The notes beneath the pieces were generated by a model. The model saw only the letters and a list, made by a program, of their open reading frames with translations, did not search any database and had not been told where the DNA came from. Source: Faecalibacterium sp. CAG:74 (GTDB lineage Bacteria; Bacillota; Clostridia; Christensenellales; Aristaeellaceae). Taken from it: a stretch of 12,381 nt of DNA. The stretch is from the NCBI GenBank assembly GCA_000437595.1, contig FR899900.1:214416-226796 (forward strand), written 5' to 3'. The stretch's first letter is position 1; the number at the start of each line of letters is the position of its first letter. Made by a program: the position numbers and the translations under genes. This document shows positions 5,923 through 12,381 of the stretch, piece after piece.

Positions 5923-6267
5923 TTACAGATTGCCGCCGTTCCAGCCCCAGAAGCCGATTTCTTCATACGTCACATAGATGCGGTCGCTGTCAATGTCCAG
6001 TTCTTCGCGCAGGATGTCCGTCAGCGCCTCGGTCAGCGCGGCGTAATCCTCCTCCGTCGCAGATCCGCCGAAGAGCTTCACTTGGCAGATGGCGCAGGGG
6101 GCGTCCGTGCCCTTGAAGTACATTGCGGCATTGTCGCGGAAAGACAGCATCAGCCAACTTTCCGTCTTGCCGGGAATTTTCTCAATGGCATCGCCCATGC
6201 GATCCTTGATGACCTGCTCTTTTCGTCCGGGAATGGACACGTTGGAGGTCGTTTCTATGTAAGGCAT
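5923..6267 (-). CDS. MIF/phenylpyruvate tautomerase family protein
   Basis: A 114-residue member of the macrophage migration inhibitory factor branch of the tautomerase superfamily; human MIF is 115 residues. The start at 6267 gives MPYIETTSN, so removal of Met exposes the catalytic N-terminal proline. An in-frame ATG at 6282 would bury that proline behind five residues and is rejected; AAAGGA lies 6 bases before 6267. MIF-like features in order are Lys34 (matching Lys32 of MIF), DAPCAICQVKLFGG at 55-68 with a CxxC motif, DRIYVTYEEI at 95-104 and GWNG at 108-111. The likely activity is keto-enol tautomerisation of an unknown substrate, as a homotrimer. It lies 77 bp after purB with two small hairpins between and a strong terminator behind, so it is probably the last gene of the phosphorylase-purB transcript. 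Its physiological role is unknown. Confidence 0.88.
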   Translation of the reverse strand: MPYIETTSNVSIPGRKEQVIKDRMGDAIEKIPGKTESWLMLSFRDNAAMYFKGTDAPCAICQVKLFGGSATEEDYAALTEALTDILREELDIDSDRIYVTYEEIGFWGWNGGNL

Positions 6268-6307
6268 AACAGTTCCTTTCATTCATATCGGCGTTATCGC
6301 CGTTTCC

Positions 6308-6323
6308 GCCCTGCAAGCAGGGC
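6308..6323. other. Perfect 7-bp hairpin between purB and the MIF-like gene
   Basis: GCCCTGC-AA-GCAGGGC can form a stable hairpin. A second hairpin, CGGCG-TTAT-CGCCG, follows at 6289-6302. Neither has a T-run on the minus strand, so they are not intrinsic terminators. They may protect the purB mRNA end or lower expression of the downstream gene. Confidence 0.5.
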
Positions 6324-6344
6324 TTCGGATGAAATATTCGATGT

Positions 6345-7778
6345 TCAGACGCTCAATTCCTGCTTTTCGCCCAGCAAATCTGCATTTTCCGCCAGCAGCG
6401 GACGAATCACGTCGCGCAGGTACTCTTCCACCTGCTCGCAGCTTCGGCCCGTGAACTGCTCCGGACGCAGAATCGCTTCCACTTCTTCGCGGGTAATCAT
6501 GAACGCCGGGTCAGCGCAGATACGGTCGATGAGGTCGTTCTTGCCGCCCTCTTCCTTCACCACGCGCGCCGCCGCCTGCGAATGCACGCGCAGCTTCTCG
6601 TGCAGCTCCTGACGATTGCCGCCCTTCTTCACCGCGTCCATCATGATGTTTTCCGTCGCCATAAACGGCAGCTCGTTCATCACGCGCGCGCGCACTACCT
6701 TGTCGTACACCACCAGCCCGTCGCACACGTTCATCATGATGTTCAGAATCGCATCCACACCGAGGAACGCCTCCGCGACGGCAATGCGCTTGTTCGCGGA
6801 GTCATCCAGCGTGCGCTCGAAGAATTGCAGGGAGGACGTCATTGCCGTGTTCAGCGTATCGACGCAGACGTAGCGCGCCAAGGCGTTGATGCGCTCACAG
6901 CGCATGGGGTTGCGCTTGTAGGGCATGGCGGACGAGCCGATTTGGCTTTTCTCGAACGGCTCCTCCATCTCCTTGAAATTTGCCAGCAGACGCAGGTCAT
7001 AGGCGAACTTGCTCGCGGACTGCGCAATGCCGCTCAGCACGGAAACCACCTGATAGTCCATCTTGCGGGAGTACGTCTGCCCGGACACCGGCACGACCTT
7101 GTCAAAGCCCATCGCCGTGGCAATATCCTGCTCGACCGCCTTGATTTTCGCGCTGTCGCCGCCGAAGAGCTCCATGAAGGACGCCTGTGTGCCCGTCGTG
7201 CCCTTGCTGCCCAGCAGCGCCAGGGAGGACAGGCGGTGTTCCAGCTCGCAATAGTCCATGTACAATTCATTCAGCCACAGCGTCGCGCGCTTGCCGACCG
7301 TCGTCAATTGGGCAGGCTGCAAATGCGTGTACGCCAGCGCAGGCATTGCCTTGTACTTATCCGCGAAATTCGCCAGCAGGTTCATCACATTGAGCAGCTT
7401 GCGCCGCACGACCTGCAGGCCCTCGCGCATGATAATCACGTCGGTGTTGTCGCCCACATAGCAGGACGTCGCGCCCAGATGGATGATGCCCGCCGCCTTC
7501 GGGCACTGCAGACCGTACGCGTAGACGTGGCTCATCACGTCGTGGCGGCACTCCTTCTCGCGGCGCTGCGCATCGTCGTAGTTGATGTTCTCCGCATGGG
7601 CTTCCAGCTCGGCAATCTGCTCGTCGGTAATGTCCAGCCCCTGCTTCTTTTCCGCCTTCGCCAGCGCAATCCACAGCTTCCGCCAGGTGCGGAACTTGTT
7701 GTCCTCGGAGAAGATGAACTGCATCTCCTTGCTGGCATAGCGGGTCGAAAATGGGCTGATATAGCTGTCATGAGGCAT
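6345..7778 (-). CDS. purB: Adenylosuccinate lyase
   Basis: A 477-residue fumarase/aspartase-superfamily lyase that cleaves SAICAR to AICAR and adenylosuccinate to AMP, releasing fumarate in both reactions. The superfamily signature GSSAMPYKRNP is at 281-291, with the loop serine. Other conserved sites are CRHDVMSHV at 77-85, GATSCYVGDNTD at 102-113, the catalytic-His region THLQPAQLTTVGKR at 151-164 and FERTLDDSANKR near 324-335. The protein resembles the long, animal-type ADSL (human about 484 residues) more than the roughly 430-residue B. subtilis PurB. The start at 7778 has GGAGG 8 bases upstream and gives the expected N-terminus SYISPFSTRYAS; an in-frame ATG at 7952 would add 58 residues from inside the upstream gene. 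The gap to that gene is 22 bp, so they are co-transcribed. Confidence 0.96.
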   Translation of the reverse strand: MPHDSYISPFSTRYASKEMQFIFSEDNKFRTWRKLWIALAKAEKKQGLDITDEQIAELEAHAENINYDDAQRREKECRHDVMSHVYAYGLQCPKAAGIIHLGATSCYVGDNTDVIIMREGLQVVRRKLLNVMNLLANFADKYKAMPALAYTHLQPAQLTTVGKRATLWLNELYMDYCELEHRLSSLALLGSKGTTGTQASFMELFGGDSAKIKAVEQDIATAMGFDKVVPVSGQTYSRKMDYQVVSVLSGIAQSASKFAYDLRLLANFKEMEEPFEKSQIGSSAMPYKRNPMRCERINALARYVCVDTLNTAMTSSLQFFERTLDDSANKRIAVAEAFLGVDAILNIMMNVCDGLVVYDKVVRARVMNELPFMATENIMMDAVKKGGNRQELHEKLRVHSQAAARVVKEEGGKNDLIDRICADPAFMITREEVEAILRPEQFTGRSCEQVEEYLRDVIRPLLAENADLLGEKQELSV

Positions 7779-7800
7779 AATGCTTTCCTCCGATTTCATT

Positions 7801-8571
7801 TCAAAGGGTGATTTTCCGCGCCAATTCCAGCGCCAGATACGCCGCGCGGTCTTTTTCATCCAGCTTGGCATGGGTGGACAGGCTGCGCGGATCCCACTGC
7901 TCGCGGTCAAGGTTATCGCCCGCGTAGAAAAACTCGAACACGTCGATTCCACGGAACTGTGCCAGCGCCATCAGCGCCGAGCACTCCATATCCACGCAAA
8001 CACACCCCTGTGCCTTGCGCTTCTCGAACTTCGCGCGGGTTTCGCGGTAGAAGGCGTCCGTCGTCCACACTTTTCCTTCGGTGAAGTCCACGCCCGTTTC
8101 GCGCAGAATCGCCTCGAACGCCCCGCGGTATTTCGGATTCGCCGGAATCTCGTCCGACGGCGGCGCGTAGTGGAAGCTCGTGCCTTCGTCGCGCACGGCG
8201 GCGGTCGGGATGATGATGCCGCAGTCGCGAATCTGCTGATTCAGCACGCCGCAGTTGCCGAATACGACGAACCGCTTTGCGCCCAGCGCGTGCAGCTCTT
8301 CCAGCATCGCCACGCAGGACGGCGCGCCGACCATCGCCAGCGCAAACGTCAGCAGTGTCCCCTGCCACAAACCGCGGTAAATGGGGTATTTCGCGTTTGC
8401 GTCGCCGAGCTCGGCAAGGACGCGCACATCCGCCGCCATATCCAGCATCCGCTCGAACGTGACGTGCGAAAAGCAGCTGACGGCCGTCTCCGGCAAATCC
8501 GGCACAGGCGAAAAGAGCATATCGGGGTTGATGACCGCTTGGCGCGACGCATCAAAATCCGTCAAAAGCAT
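7801..8571 (-). CDS. Nucleoside phosphorylase, PNP/UDP family
   Basis: A 256-residue NP-I family enzyme that should split a nucleoside with phosphate into free base and (deoxy)ribose-1-phosphate. Visible family features are the glycine-rich phosphate site VVFGNCGVL at 102-110, DEGTSFHY at 128-135, WTTDAFYRE at 169-177, the ribose-binding DMECSA at 194-199 and AGDN at 217-220, where Asp219 sits near the base-binding position. The length fits uridine phosphorylase or hexameric PNP; I cannot assign purine or pyrimidine specificity. The start at 8571 has GGAGGG 7 bases upstream; an in-frame ATG at 8631 would overlap the promoter. purB follows after 22 bp, so salvage and de novo purine functions share a transcript. 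Confidence 0.85.
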   Translation of the reverse strand: MLLTDFDASRQAVINPDMLFSPVPDLPETAVSCFSHVTFERMLDMAADVRVLAELGDANAKYPIYRGLWQGTLLTFALAMVGAPSCVAMLEELHALGAKRFVVFGNCGVLNQQIRDCGIIIPTAAVRDEGTSFHYAPPSDEIPANPKYRGAFEAILRETGVDFTEGKVWTTDAFYRETRAKFEKRKAQGCVCVDMECSALMALAQFRGIDVFEFFYAGDNLDREQWDPRSLSTHAKLDEKDRAAYLALELARKITL

Positions 8572-8602
8572 GGTGATTCCCTCCTGCCGCCGTTTGCCCT
8601 CT

Positions 8603-8631
8603 ATCATAGCAGATTTTGCGGCAAAAGGCAA
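8603..8631 (-). promoter_or_regulatory. Probable sigma-A promoter of the phosphorylase-purB-MIF operon
   Basis: On the minus strand TTGCCT (8626-8631) is followed by 17 bases and TATGAT (8603-8608), matching 4 and 5 of 6 consensus positions. Transcription would start near 8596, about 25 bases before the start codon. Confidence 0.7.
8614..8626. promoter_or_regulatory. Candidate operator palindrome in the promoter spacer
   Basis: TTTTGC-G-GCAAAA is a perfect 6-bp-arm palindrome lying between the -35 and -10 hexamers. A repressor bound here would block RNA polymerase. The GCAAA half-site recalls LacI/PurR-type operators, but the regulator is unknown. Confidence 0.4.
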
Positions 8632-8650
8632 CAGGAGGGCTGCAGTTTAT

Positions 8651-8808
8651 ACTATTTCCAAATGAGAATGCGCCGAGATGCGAAGTGAATTTTTCATTCT
8701 GGCTAACGGGAGTGAAACGCAGCGTAGCAGCGCTACGCTAAGTGGAACGAGCGGACGACAGAATGGAAAAGGCACGAGCAGACGACGCAGGCGAATGCAG
8801 GAAATAGT
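8651..8808. repeat. Long copy (158 bp) of a palindromic intergenic element
   Basis: The ends form an 11-bp perfect inverted repeat, ATACTATTTCC at 8649-8659 and GGAAATAGTAT at 8800-8810, reaching one base into the purL stop codon. Inner arms pair as TTTTCATTCTG (8691-8701) with CAGAATGGAAAA (8759-8770). A central hairpin AGCGTAG/CTACGCT has a 5-base loop (8721-8739). Both ends match the 52-bp copy at 3365-3416. No open frame of note lies inside. It could fold as one long hairpin in RNA after purL, but lacks the T-run of an intrinsic terminator. Confidence 0.8.
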
Positions 8809-8809
8809 A

Positions 8810-11800
8810 TCACAGGCGGAAGTAGTCCACGCCGCTCTCAAACAGCGGCTGATACTTGTCGCCGGGTACATTCTTGTAGAGATTTTCGCCGCTGCGTTCG
8901 GTGTGACCCATCTTGCCCAGCACGCGGCCGTCCGGGCTGGTGATGCCCTCGATGGCGAAATAGCTGGCGTTGGGGTTGAAACGCATATCCATCGACGGCG
9001 CGCCGGACAAATCCACATACTGCGTGGCAATCTGCCCATTCGCCGCAAGCTGGCGAATCAGCGCTTCCGGGCCGACAAACCGGCCTTCGCCGTGGCTGAT
9101 GGCGACCGTGTGGATGTCCTCCACCTTGCAGCGGAACAACCACGGGGATTTATTCGACGCAATGCGCGTGCGGACGAGCATCGACTGGTGACGGCCGATT
9201 TCGTTGAACGTCAGCGTCGGGCACTGATCGGACGTGTCGATGATTTCGCCATACGGCACAAGCCCCAGCTTAATCAGCGCCTGGAAGCCGTTGCAAATGC
9301 CCAGCATCAGGCCGTCGCGGCGCTGGAGCAAATCATGCACCGCGTCCTTCATGGCAGGATTGCGGAAGAACGCCGTGATGAATTTCGCCGAGCCGTCGGG
9401 TTCGTCGCCGCCGGAGAAGCCGCCGGGCAGAACGATCATCTGGCTGCGCGCAATCATGCGGCTGGCCTCGGCAATCGACTGCGTAATGGCTTCAGGCGTC
9501 AGGTTGTTGATGACGAGGATTTCCGCCGCGCCGCCTGCGCGCTCGACCGCCCGCGCGGTGTCGTACTCGCAGTTCGTGCCGGGGAAAACCGGGATGAACG
9601 CCAGCGGCTTGACCGTCTTGACGGCGGGCACGGGGTAGGTTTCCGCCGAATAGGAGAACTTCTCCGTCGTTTCGCCGGTGTGACCGCGGTAGGAGAACAC
9701 CTTGTCCAGCTTGCCCTCGTAGATTTCCTGCATGGCGGTCAAATCAATGCGCTCGCCCTCGTACTCCAGCACCCACTCCGGCACGGTGTCGCCCACCTTC
9801 ACGCCGAGGTCGATATCTTCGGTGCATTCCAGCAGCATCGCGCCGATCTGCTGCGCGAAGAGATTGCCGTCGTAATCATCGTCGATACGCGTGCCAATCT
9901 GATTGCCAATTCCCATCTTGAACAGGCCTTCCGCCACGCCGCCCAGACCCAGCGCCCACGCGGAAACCACCTTGCCCGCGCGAATGGCGGACAGGACAGC
10001 GTCATAATCCGCGGTCAGCGCGGCGGTGTCATGCGGATCGCAGGAGACAAGGCGGATGGCGTGCCCCGCTTCCTTGAATTCGGGCGAAATGACCTCGCTC
10101 GCCTTGCCGGGGGCAATCGCGAAGGAGCAGAGCGTCGGCGGAACGTCCATCTTCTCGAACGTGCCGGACATGGAGTCCTTGCCGCCAATCGCCGCGATGT
10201 TCAAATCCAGCTGCGCATCCAGCGCGCCCAGCAGCGCCGCGAACGGCTTGCCCCAGCGCGTCGGATCCGTGCCCATGCGCTCGAAATATTCCTGGAAGGT
10301 CAAATACGCCTGCTTGTAGTCAAAGCCCGCGCAGACCAGCTTCGTCACGCTCTCGATGACCGCCAGATAGCTGCCCTCATACGGCGACTGCGACAGGATT
10401 TCCGGGTGCATCCCGTACGCCATGCCGGACACGGTGTCCGTCGTGCCGTGCAGAACCGGCAGCTTTGCAACCATCGTCTGGTTCGGGGTCAGCTGATATT
10501 TGCCGCCGAAGGGCATCAAGACCGTCGCCGCGCCGATGGTAGAATCGAACCGCTCGCTCAAGCCCTGCTTGGAGCAGATATTGAGGTTGCCAAGCATGTC
10601 CGCCAGCTTCTCCGTCACCGTATCGCCCGCGAACTCGTAGGGCTTGACATCATCATCCGGGACAGATGCAGTCGTGTGCTTCTCCGCGCCGTTGGAATTG
10701 AGGAACTCGCGGGACAAATCGACAATCGTCACGCCCTTCCACGTCATGCGCAGACGGGGTTCGGCGGTCACTTCCGCCACGACGGTCGCTTCAAGGTTCT
10801 CGCGGTTTGCCGCCGCAAGGAACGCGTCAACATCCTCCGGCGCAAGCACAACCGCCATCCGCTCCTGCGATTCGGAAATCGCCAGCTCCGTGCCGTCCAG
10901 ACCGTCGTACTTCTTCGGCACTTTGTCCAAGTCAATCATCAAGCCATCCGCCAGTTCGCCGATTGCCACGGACACGCCGCCCGCGCCGAAGTCGTTGCAG
11001 CGCTTGATGAGCCGGGTGACTTCGCCGTCGCGGAAGAGGCGCTGGAGCTTGCGTTCGGTCGGGGCATTGCCCTTCTGCACCTCCGCGCCGCAGGTTTCGA
11101 TGGATTCCAGCTTATGGGACTTGGACGAACCCGTTGCGCCGCCGCAGCCGTCGCGCCCGGTGCGCCCACCAAGGAGGACAATCTTGTCGCCGGGGGCAGG
11201 CACTTCGCGGCGGACGTTCTTCTCCGGCGCAGCGCCCACCACCGCGCCGATTTCCAGACGCTTGGCGGCATAGCCCGGATGGTACATTTCGTCCACCAGC
11301 CCTGTCGCCAGTCCAATCTGGTTGCCATAGGAGGAATAGCCCGCCGCCGCCGTGGTGACGAGCTTGCGCTGGGGCAATTTTCCCGGCATGGTCTGGCTGA
11401 CCGGAACGAGCGGGTCAGCCGCGCCGGTCACGCGCATCGCCTGATAGACATAGGTGCGCCCGGACAGCGGGTCGCGAATCGCGCCGCCGATGCAGGTCGC
11501 CGCGCCGCCGAAGGGCTCAATCTCCGTGGGGTGGTTGTGCGTCTCGTTCTTGAACATGAGCAGCCACGGCTCTTTCACGCCGTCCACATCCACATCAATT
11601 TTGATGGAGCAGGCATTGATTTCCTCGCTCACGTCAATGTTGGGGGTCTGCCCGATTTTCTTCAGGTACTTGCCGCCGATGGTCGCGATGTCCATCAGGT
11701 TCATGGGGCGCTCGCGGTCGCCGTAGACGGTTTTGCGCGCCGCCAAATAACGCTGGAACGCCTTCTCAACCGCCGCTTTGCGCACATCCACCGCGTCAAG

Positions 11801-12381
11801 GGTCGTCAGGAACGTCGTGTGACGGCAGTGATCCGACCAGTAGGTGTCAATCATGCGGATTTCGGTCAGCGTCGGGTCACGGTGCTCGGACGCGAAATAA
11901 TCCCGGCAGAACGCAAGGTCATCGTCATCCATCGCCAAGCCATATTTCTTGACGAACGCATCCACCTCATCGGCATTCATCGCCGTGAAGCCGGTCAGCG
12001 TCTCCACATGGTCGGGCGTGTCGTACTGCTGCTGGAGCGTCGTCTTTTCGCCCAAGTCGGCTTCACGCGCCTCCACGGGGTTGATGACGTGCTTCTTCAC
12101 ACGCGCCAGCTCATCCGCCGTGAAATCGCCGTCCAGCAGATACACGCGCGCACTGCGAACCGTCGGGCGGGCGCACTGCCCCACCAGCTGGATGCACTCC
12201 TCGCAGGACGCCGCGCGCTGGTCATACTGACCCGGCAGGTACTCCACCGCAAAAACCGCCTTCGCGCCATGCGGAAGTTCCGTGTACATCACATCCACCT
12301 GCGGCTCGGAGAACACGACCGGCAGGCACTTCTGGTACAGCGCATCGTCGACACCCTCGACATCATAGCGGTTCAGCAGGG
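8810..12381 (-). CDS. purL: Phosphoribosylformylglycinamidine synthase (large, single-chain PurL), 5'-truncated
   Basis: The last 1189 codons are present; the frame is open through the right edge, so probably a few tens of N-terminal residues are missing. A GTG at 12316 is internal, since LLNRYDVEGVDDALYQK precedes it in frame. The enzyme converts FGAR to FGAM using ATP and glutamine. The layout is the fused bacterial/eukaryotic type. First comes the N-terminal domain, then the linker with SDHCRHT (codons near 11817-11837). The first synthetase half follows with NETHNHPTEIEPFGGAATC (about 11495-11551), then the second synthetase half. A C-terminal class I glutaminase domain starts at VFPGTNCEYDTARA. 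Its nucleophile Cys is in GICNGFQAL (codon 9293-9295, visible residue 1029) and the catalytic His in HGEG (codon 9092-9094, residue 1096). It shares its pathway with purB downstream, but a separate promoter lies between them. Confidence 0.97.
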   Translation of the reverse strand, partial: LLNRYDVEGVDDALYQKCLPVVFSEPQVDVMYTELPHGAKAVFAVEYLPGQYDQRAASCEECIQLVGQCARPTVRSARVYLLDGDFTADELARVKKHVINPVEAREADLGEKTTLQQQYDTPDHVETLTGFTAMNADEVDAFVKKYGLAMDDDDLAFCRDYFASEHRDPTLTEIRMIDTYWSDHCRHTTFLTTLDAVDVRKAAVEKAFQRYLAARKTVYGDRERPMNLMDIATIGGKYLKKIGQTPNIDVSEEINACSIKIDVDVDGVKEPWLLMFKNETHNHPTEIEPFGGAATCIGGAIRDPLSGRTYVYQAMRVTGAADPLVPVSQTMPGKLPQRKLVTTAAAGYSSYGNQIGLATGLVDEMYHPGYAAKRLEIGAVVGAAPEKNVRREVPAPGDKIVLLGGRTGRDGCGGATGSSKSHKLESIETCGAEVQKGNAPTERKLQRLFRDGEVTRLIKRCNDFGAGGVSVAIGELADGLMIDLDKVPKKYDGLDGTELAISESQERMAVVLAPEDVDAFLAAANRENLEATVVAEVTAEPRLRMTWKGVTIVDLSREFLNSNGAEKHTTASVPDDDVKPYEFAGDTVTEKLADMLGNLNICSKQGLSERFDSTIGAATVLMPFGGKYQLTPNQTMVAKLPVLHGTTDTVSGMAYGMHPEILSQSPYEGSYLAVIESVTKLVCAGFDYKQAYLTFQEYFERMGTDPTRWGKPFAALLGALDAQLDLNIAAIGGKDSMSGTFEKMDVPPTLCSFAIAPGKASEVISPEFKEAGHAIRLVSCDPHDTAALTADYDAVLSAIRAGKVVSAWALGLGGVAEGLFKMGIGNQIGTRIDDDYDGNLFAQQIGAMLLECTEDIDLGVKVGDTVPEWVLEYEGERIDLTAMQEIYEGKLDKVFSYRGHTGETTEKFSYSAETYPVPAVKTVKPLAFIPVFPGTNCEYDTARAVERAGGAAEILVINNLTPEAITQSIAEASRMIARSQMIVLPGGFSGGDEPDGSAKFITAFFRNPAMKDAVHDLLQRRDGLMLGICNGFQALIKLGLVPYGEIIDTSDQCPTLTFNEIGRHQSMLVRTRIASNKSPWLFRCKVEDIHTVAISHGEGRFVGPEALIRQLAANGQIATQYVDLSGAPSMDMRFNPNASYFAIEGITSPDGRVLGKMGHTERSGENLYKNVPGDKYQPLFESGVDYFRL

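Noticed and set aside
6289..6323. Hairpins after purB as an intrinsic terminator
   Set aside because: No T-run follows on the minus strand, so read-through into the MIF-like gene is more likely.
6582..7811. 409-codon plus-strand frame opposite purB
   Set aside because: His/Arg/Gln-rich antisense shadow of a clear purB; no family features.
7779..7952. 58-residue N-terminal extension of PurB
   Set aside because: It is read out of frame from the end of the phosphorylase gene, and GGAGG supports the start at 7778.
8651..8808. Element as a riboswitch or CRISPR repeat
   Set aside because: It lies after purL and upstream of the next promoter, there is no repeat-spacer array, and a shorter copy sits between unrelated genes; a dispersed repeat fits better.
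1..12381. A new defence, toxin or mobile-element system
   Set aside because: No such genes are recognisable; all long frames but one belong to known housekeeping families.

Overview
The window looks like the chromosome of a GC-rich, low-G+C-lineage-type Firmicute, most likely a gut Clostridia member of the Oscillospiraceae/Ruminococcaceae kind. This is inferred from strong AGGAGG-type ribosome binding sites, a cdaA-cdaR pair, a SpoVB-like flippase, a sigma-A-type promoter of perfect consensus, and GC-rich codon use with long antisense shadow frames. No rRNA, tRNA, CRISPR array, phage gene or transposase is seen. The genes themselves are almost all ordinary housekeeping functions; the unusual signals lie in the gaps between them.

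Left part (1-2850): a dCMP deaminase gene runs off the left edge on the minus strand, driven by a consensus promoter. A shortened SpoVB/MATE-type lipid-linked oligosaccharide flippase runs divergently on the plus strand. It overlaps tail-to-tail by 21 bp with a minus-strand RsmF/NOL1-NOP2-Sun-type rRNA m5C methyltransferase.

Middle part (2847-5740): on the minus strand the order of transcription is promoter, cdaA (c-di-AMP synthase), cdaR (YbbR-repeat regulator), an unrecognised membrane protein, and the RsmF-type methyltransferase. cdaA/cdaR and membrane protein/methyltransferase are each joined by 4-bp ATGA overlaps. A 52-bp palindromic element fills the whole gap between the two pairs. glmM, the usual third partner of cdaA-cdaR, is absent here. 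The cdaA start region carries a 40-bp imperfect tandem duplication. It leaves the good Shine-Dalgarno/GTG start out of frame with the rest of the gene.

Right part (5923-12381): also minus strand, in transcription order: purL (5'-truncated by the window edge), a 158-bp palindromic element of the same family as the 52-bp one, a promoter with a palindrome in its spacer, a PNP/UDP-family nucleoside phosphorylase, purB, a MIF/tautomerase-family protein, and a strong intrinsic terminator. PurL and PurB act in de novo purine synthesis and the phosphorylase in nucleoside salvage, so this is a purine-centred cluster with a MIF-like protein at its end. The only gene-free stretch slightly over 300 bp (5613-5922) holds the cdaA leader, duplication and promoter, a weak inverted repeat and the terminator.
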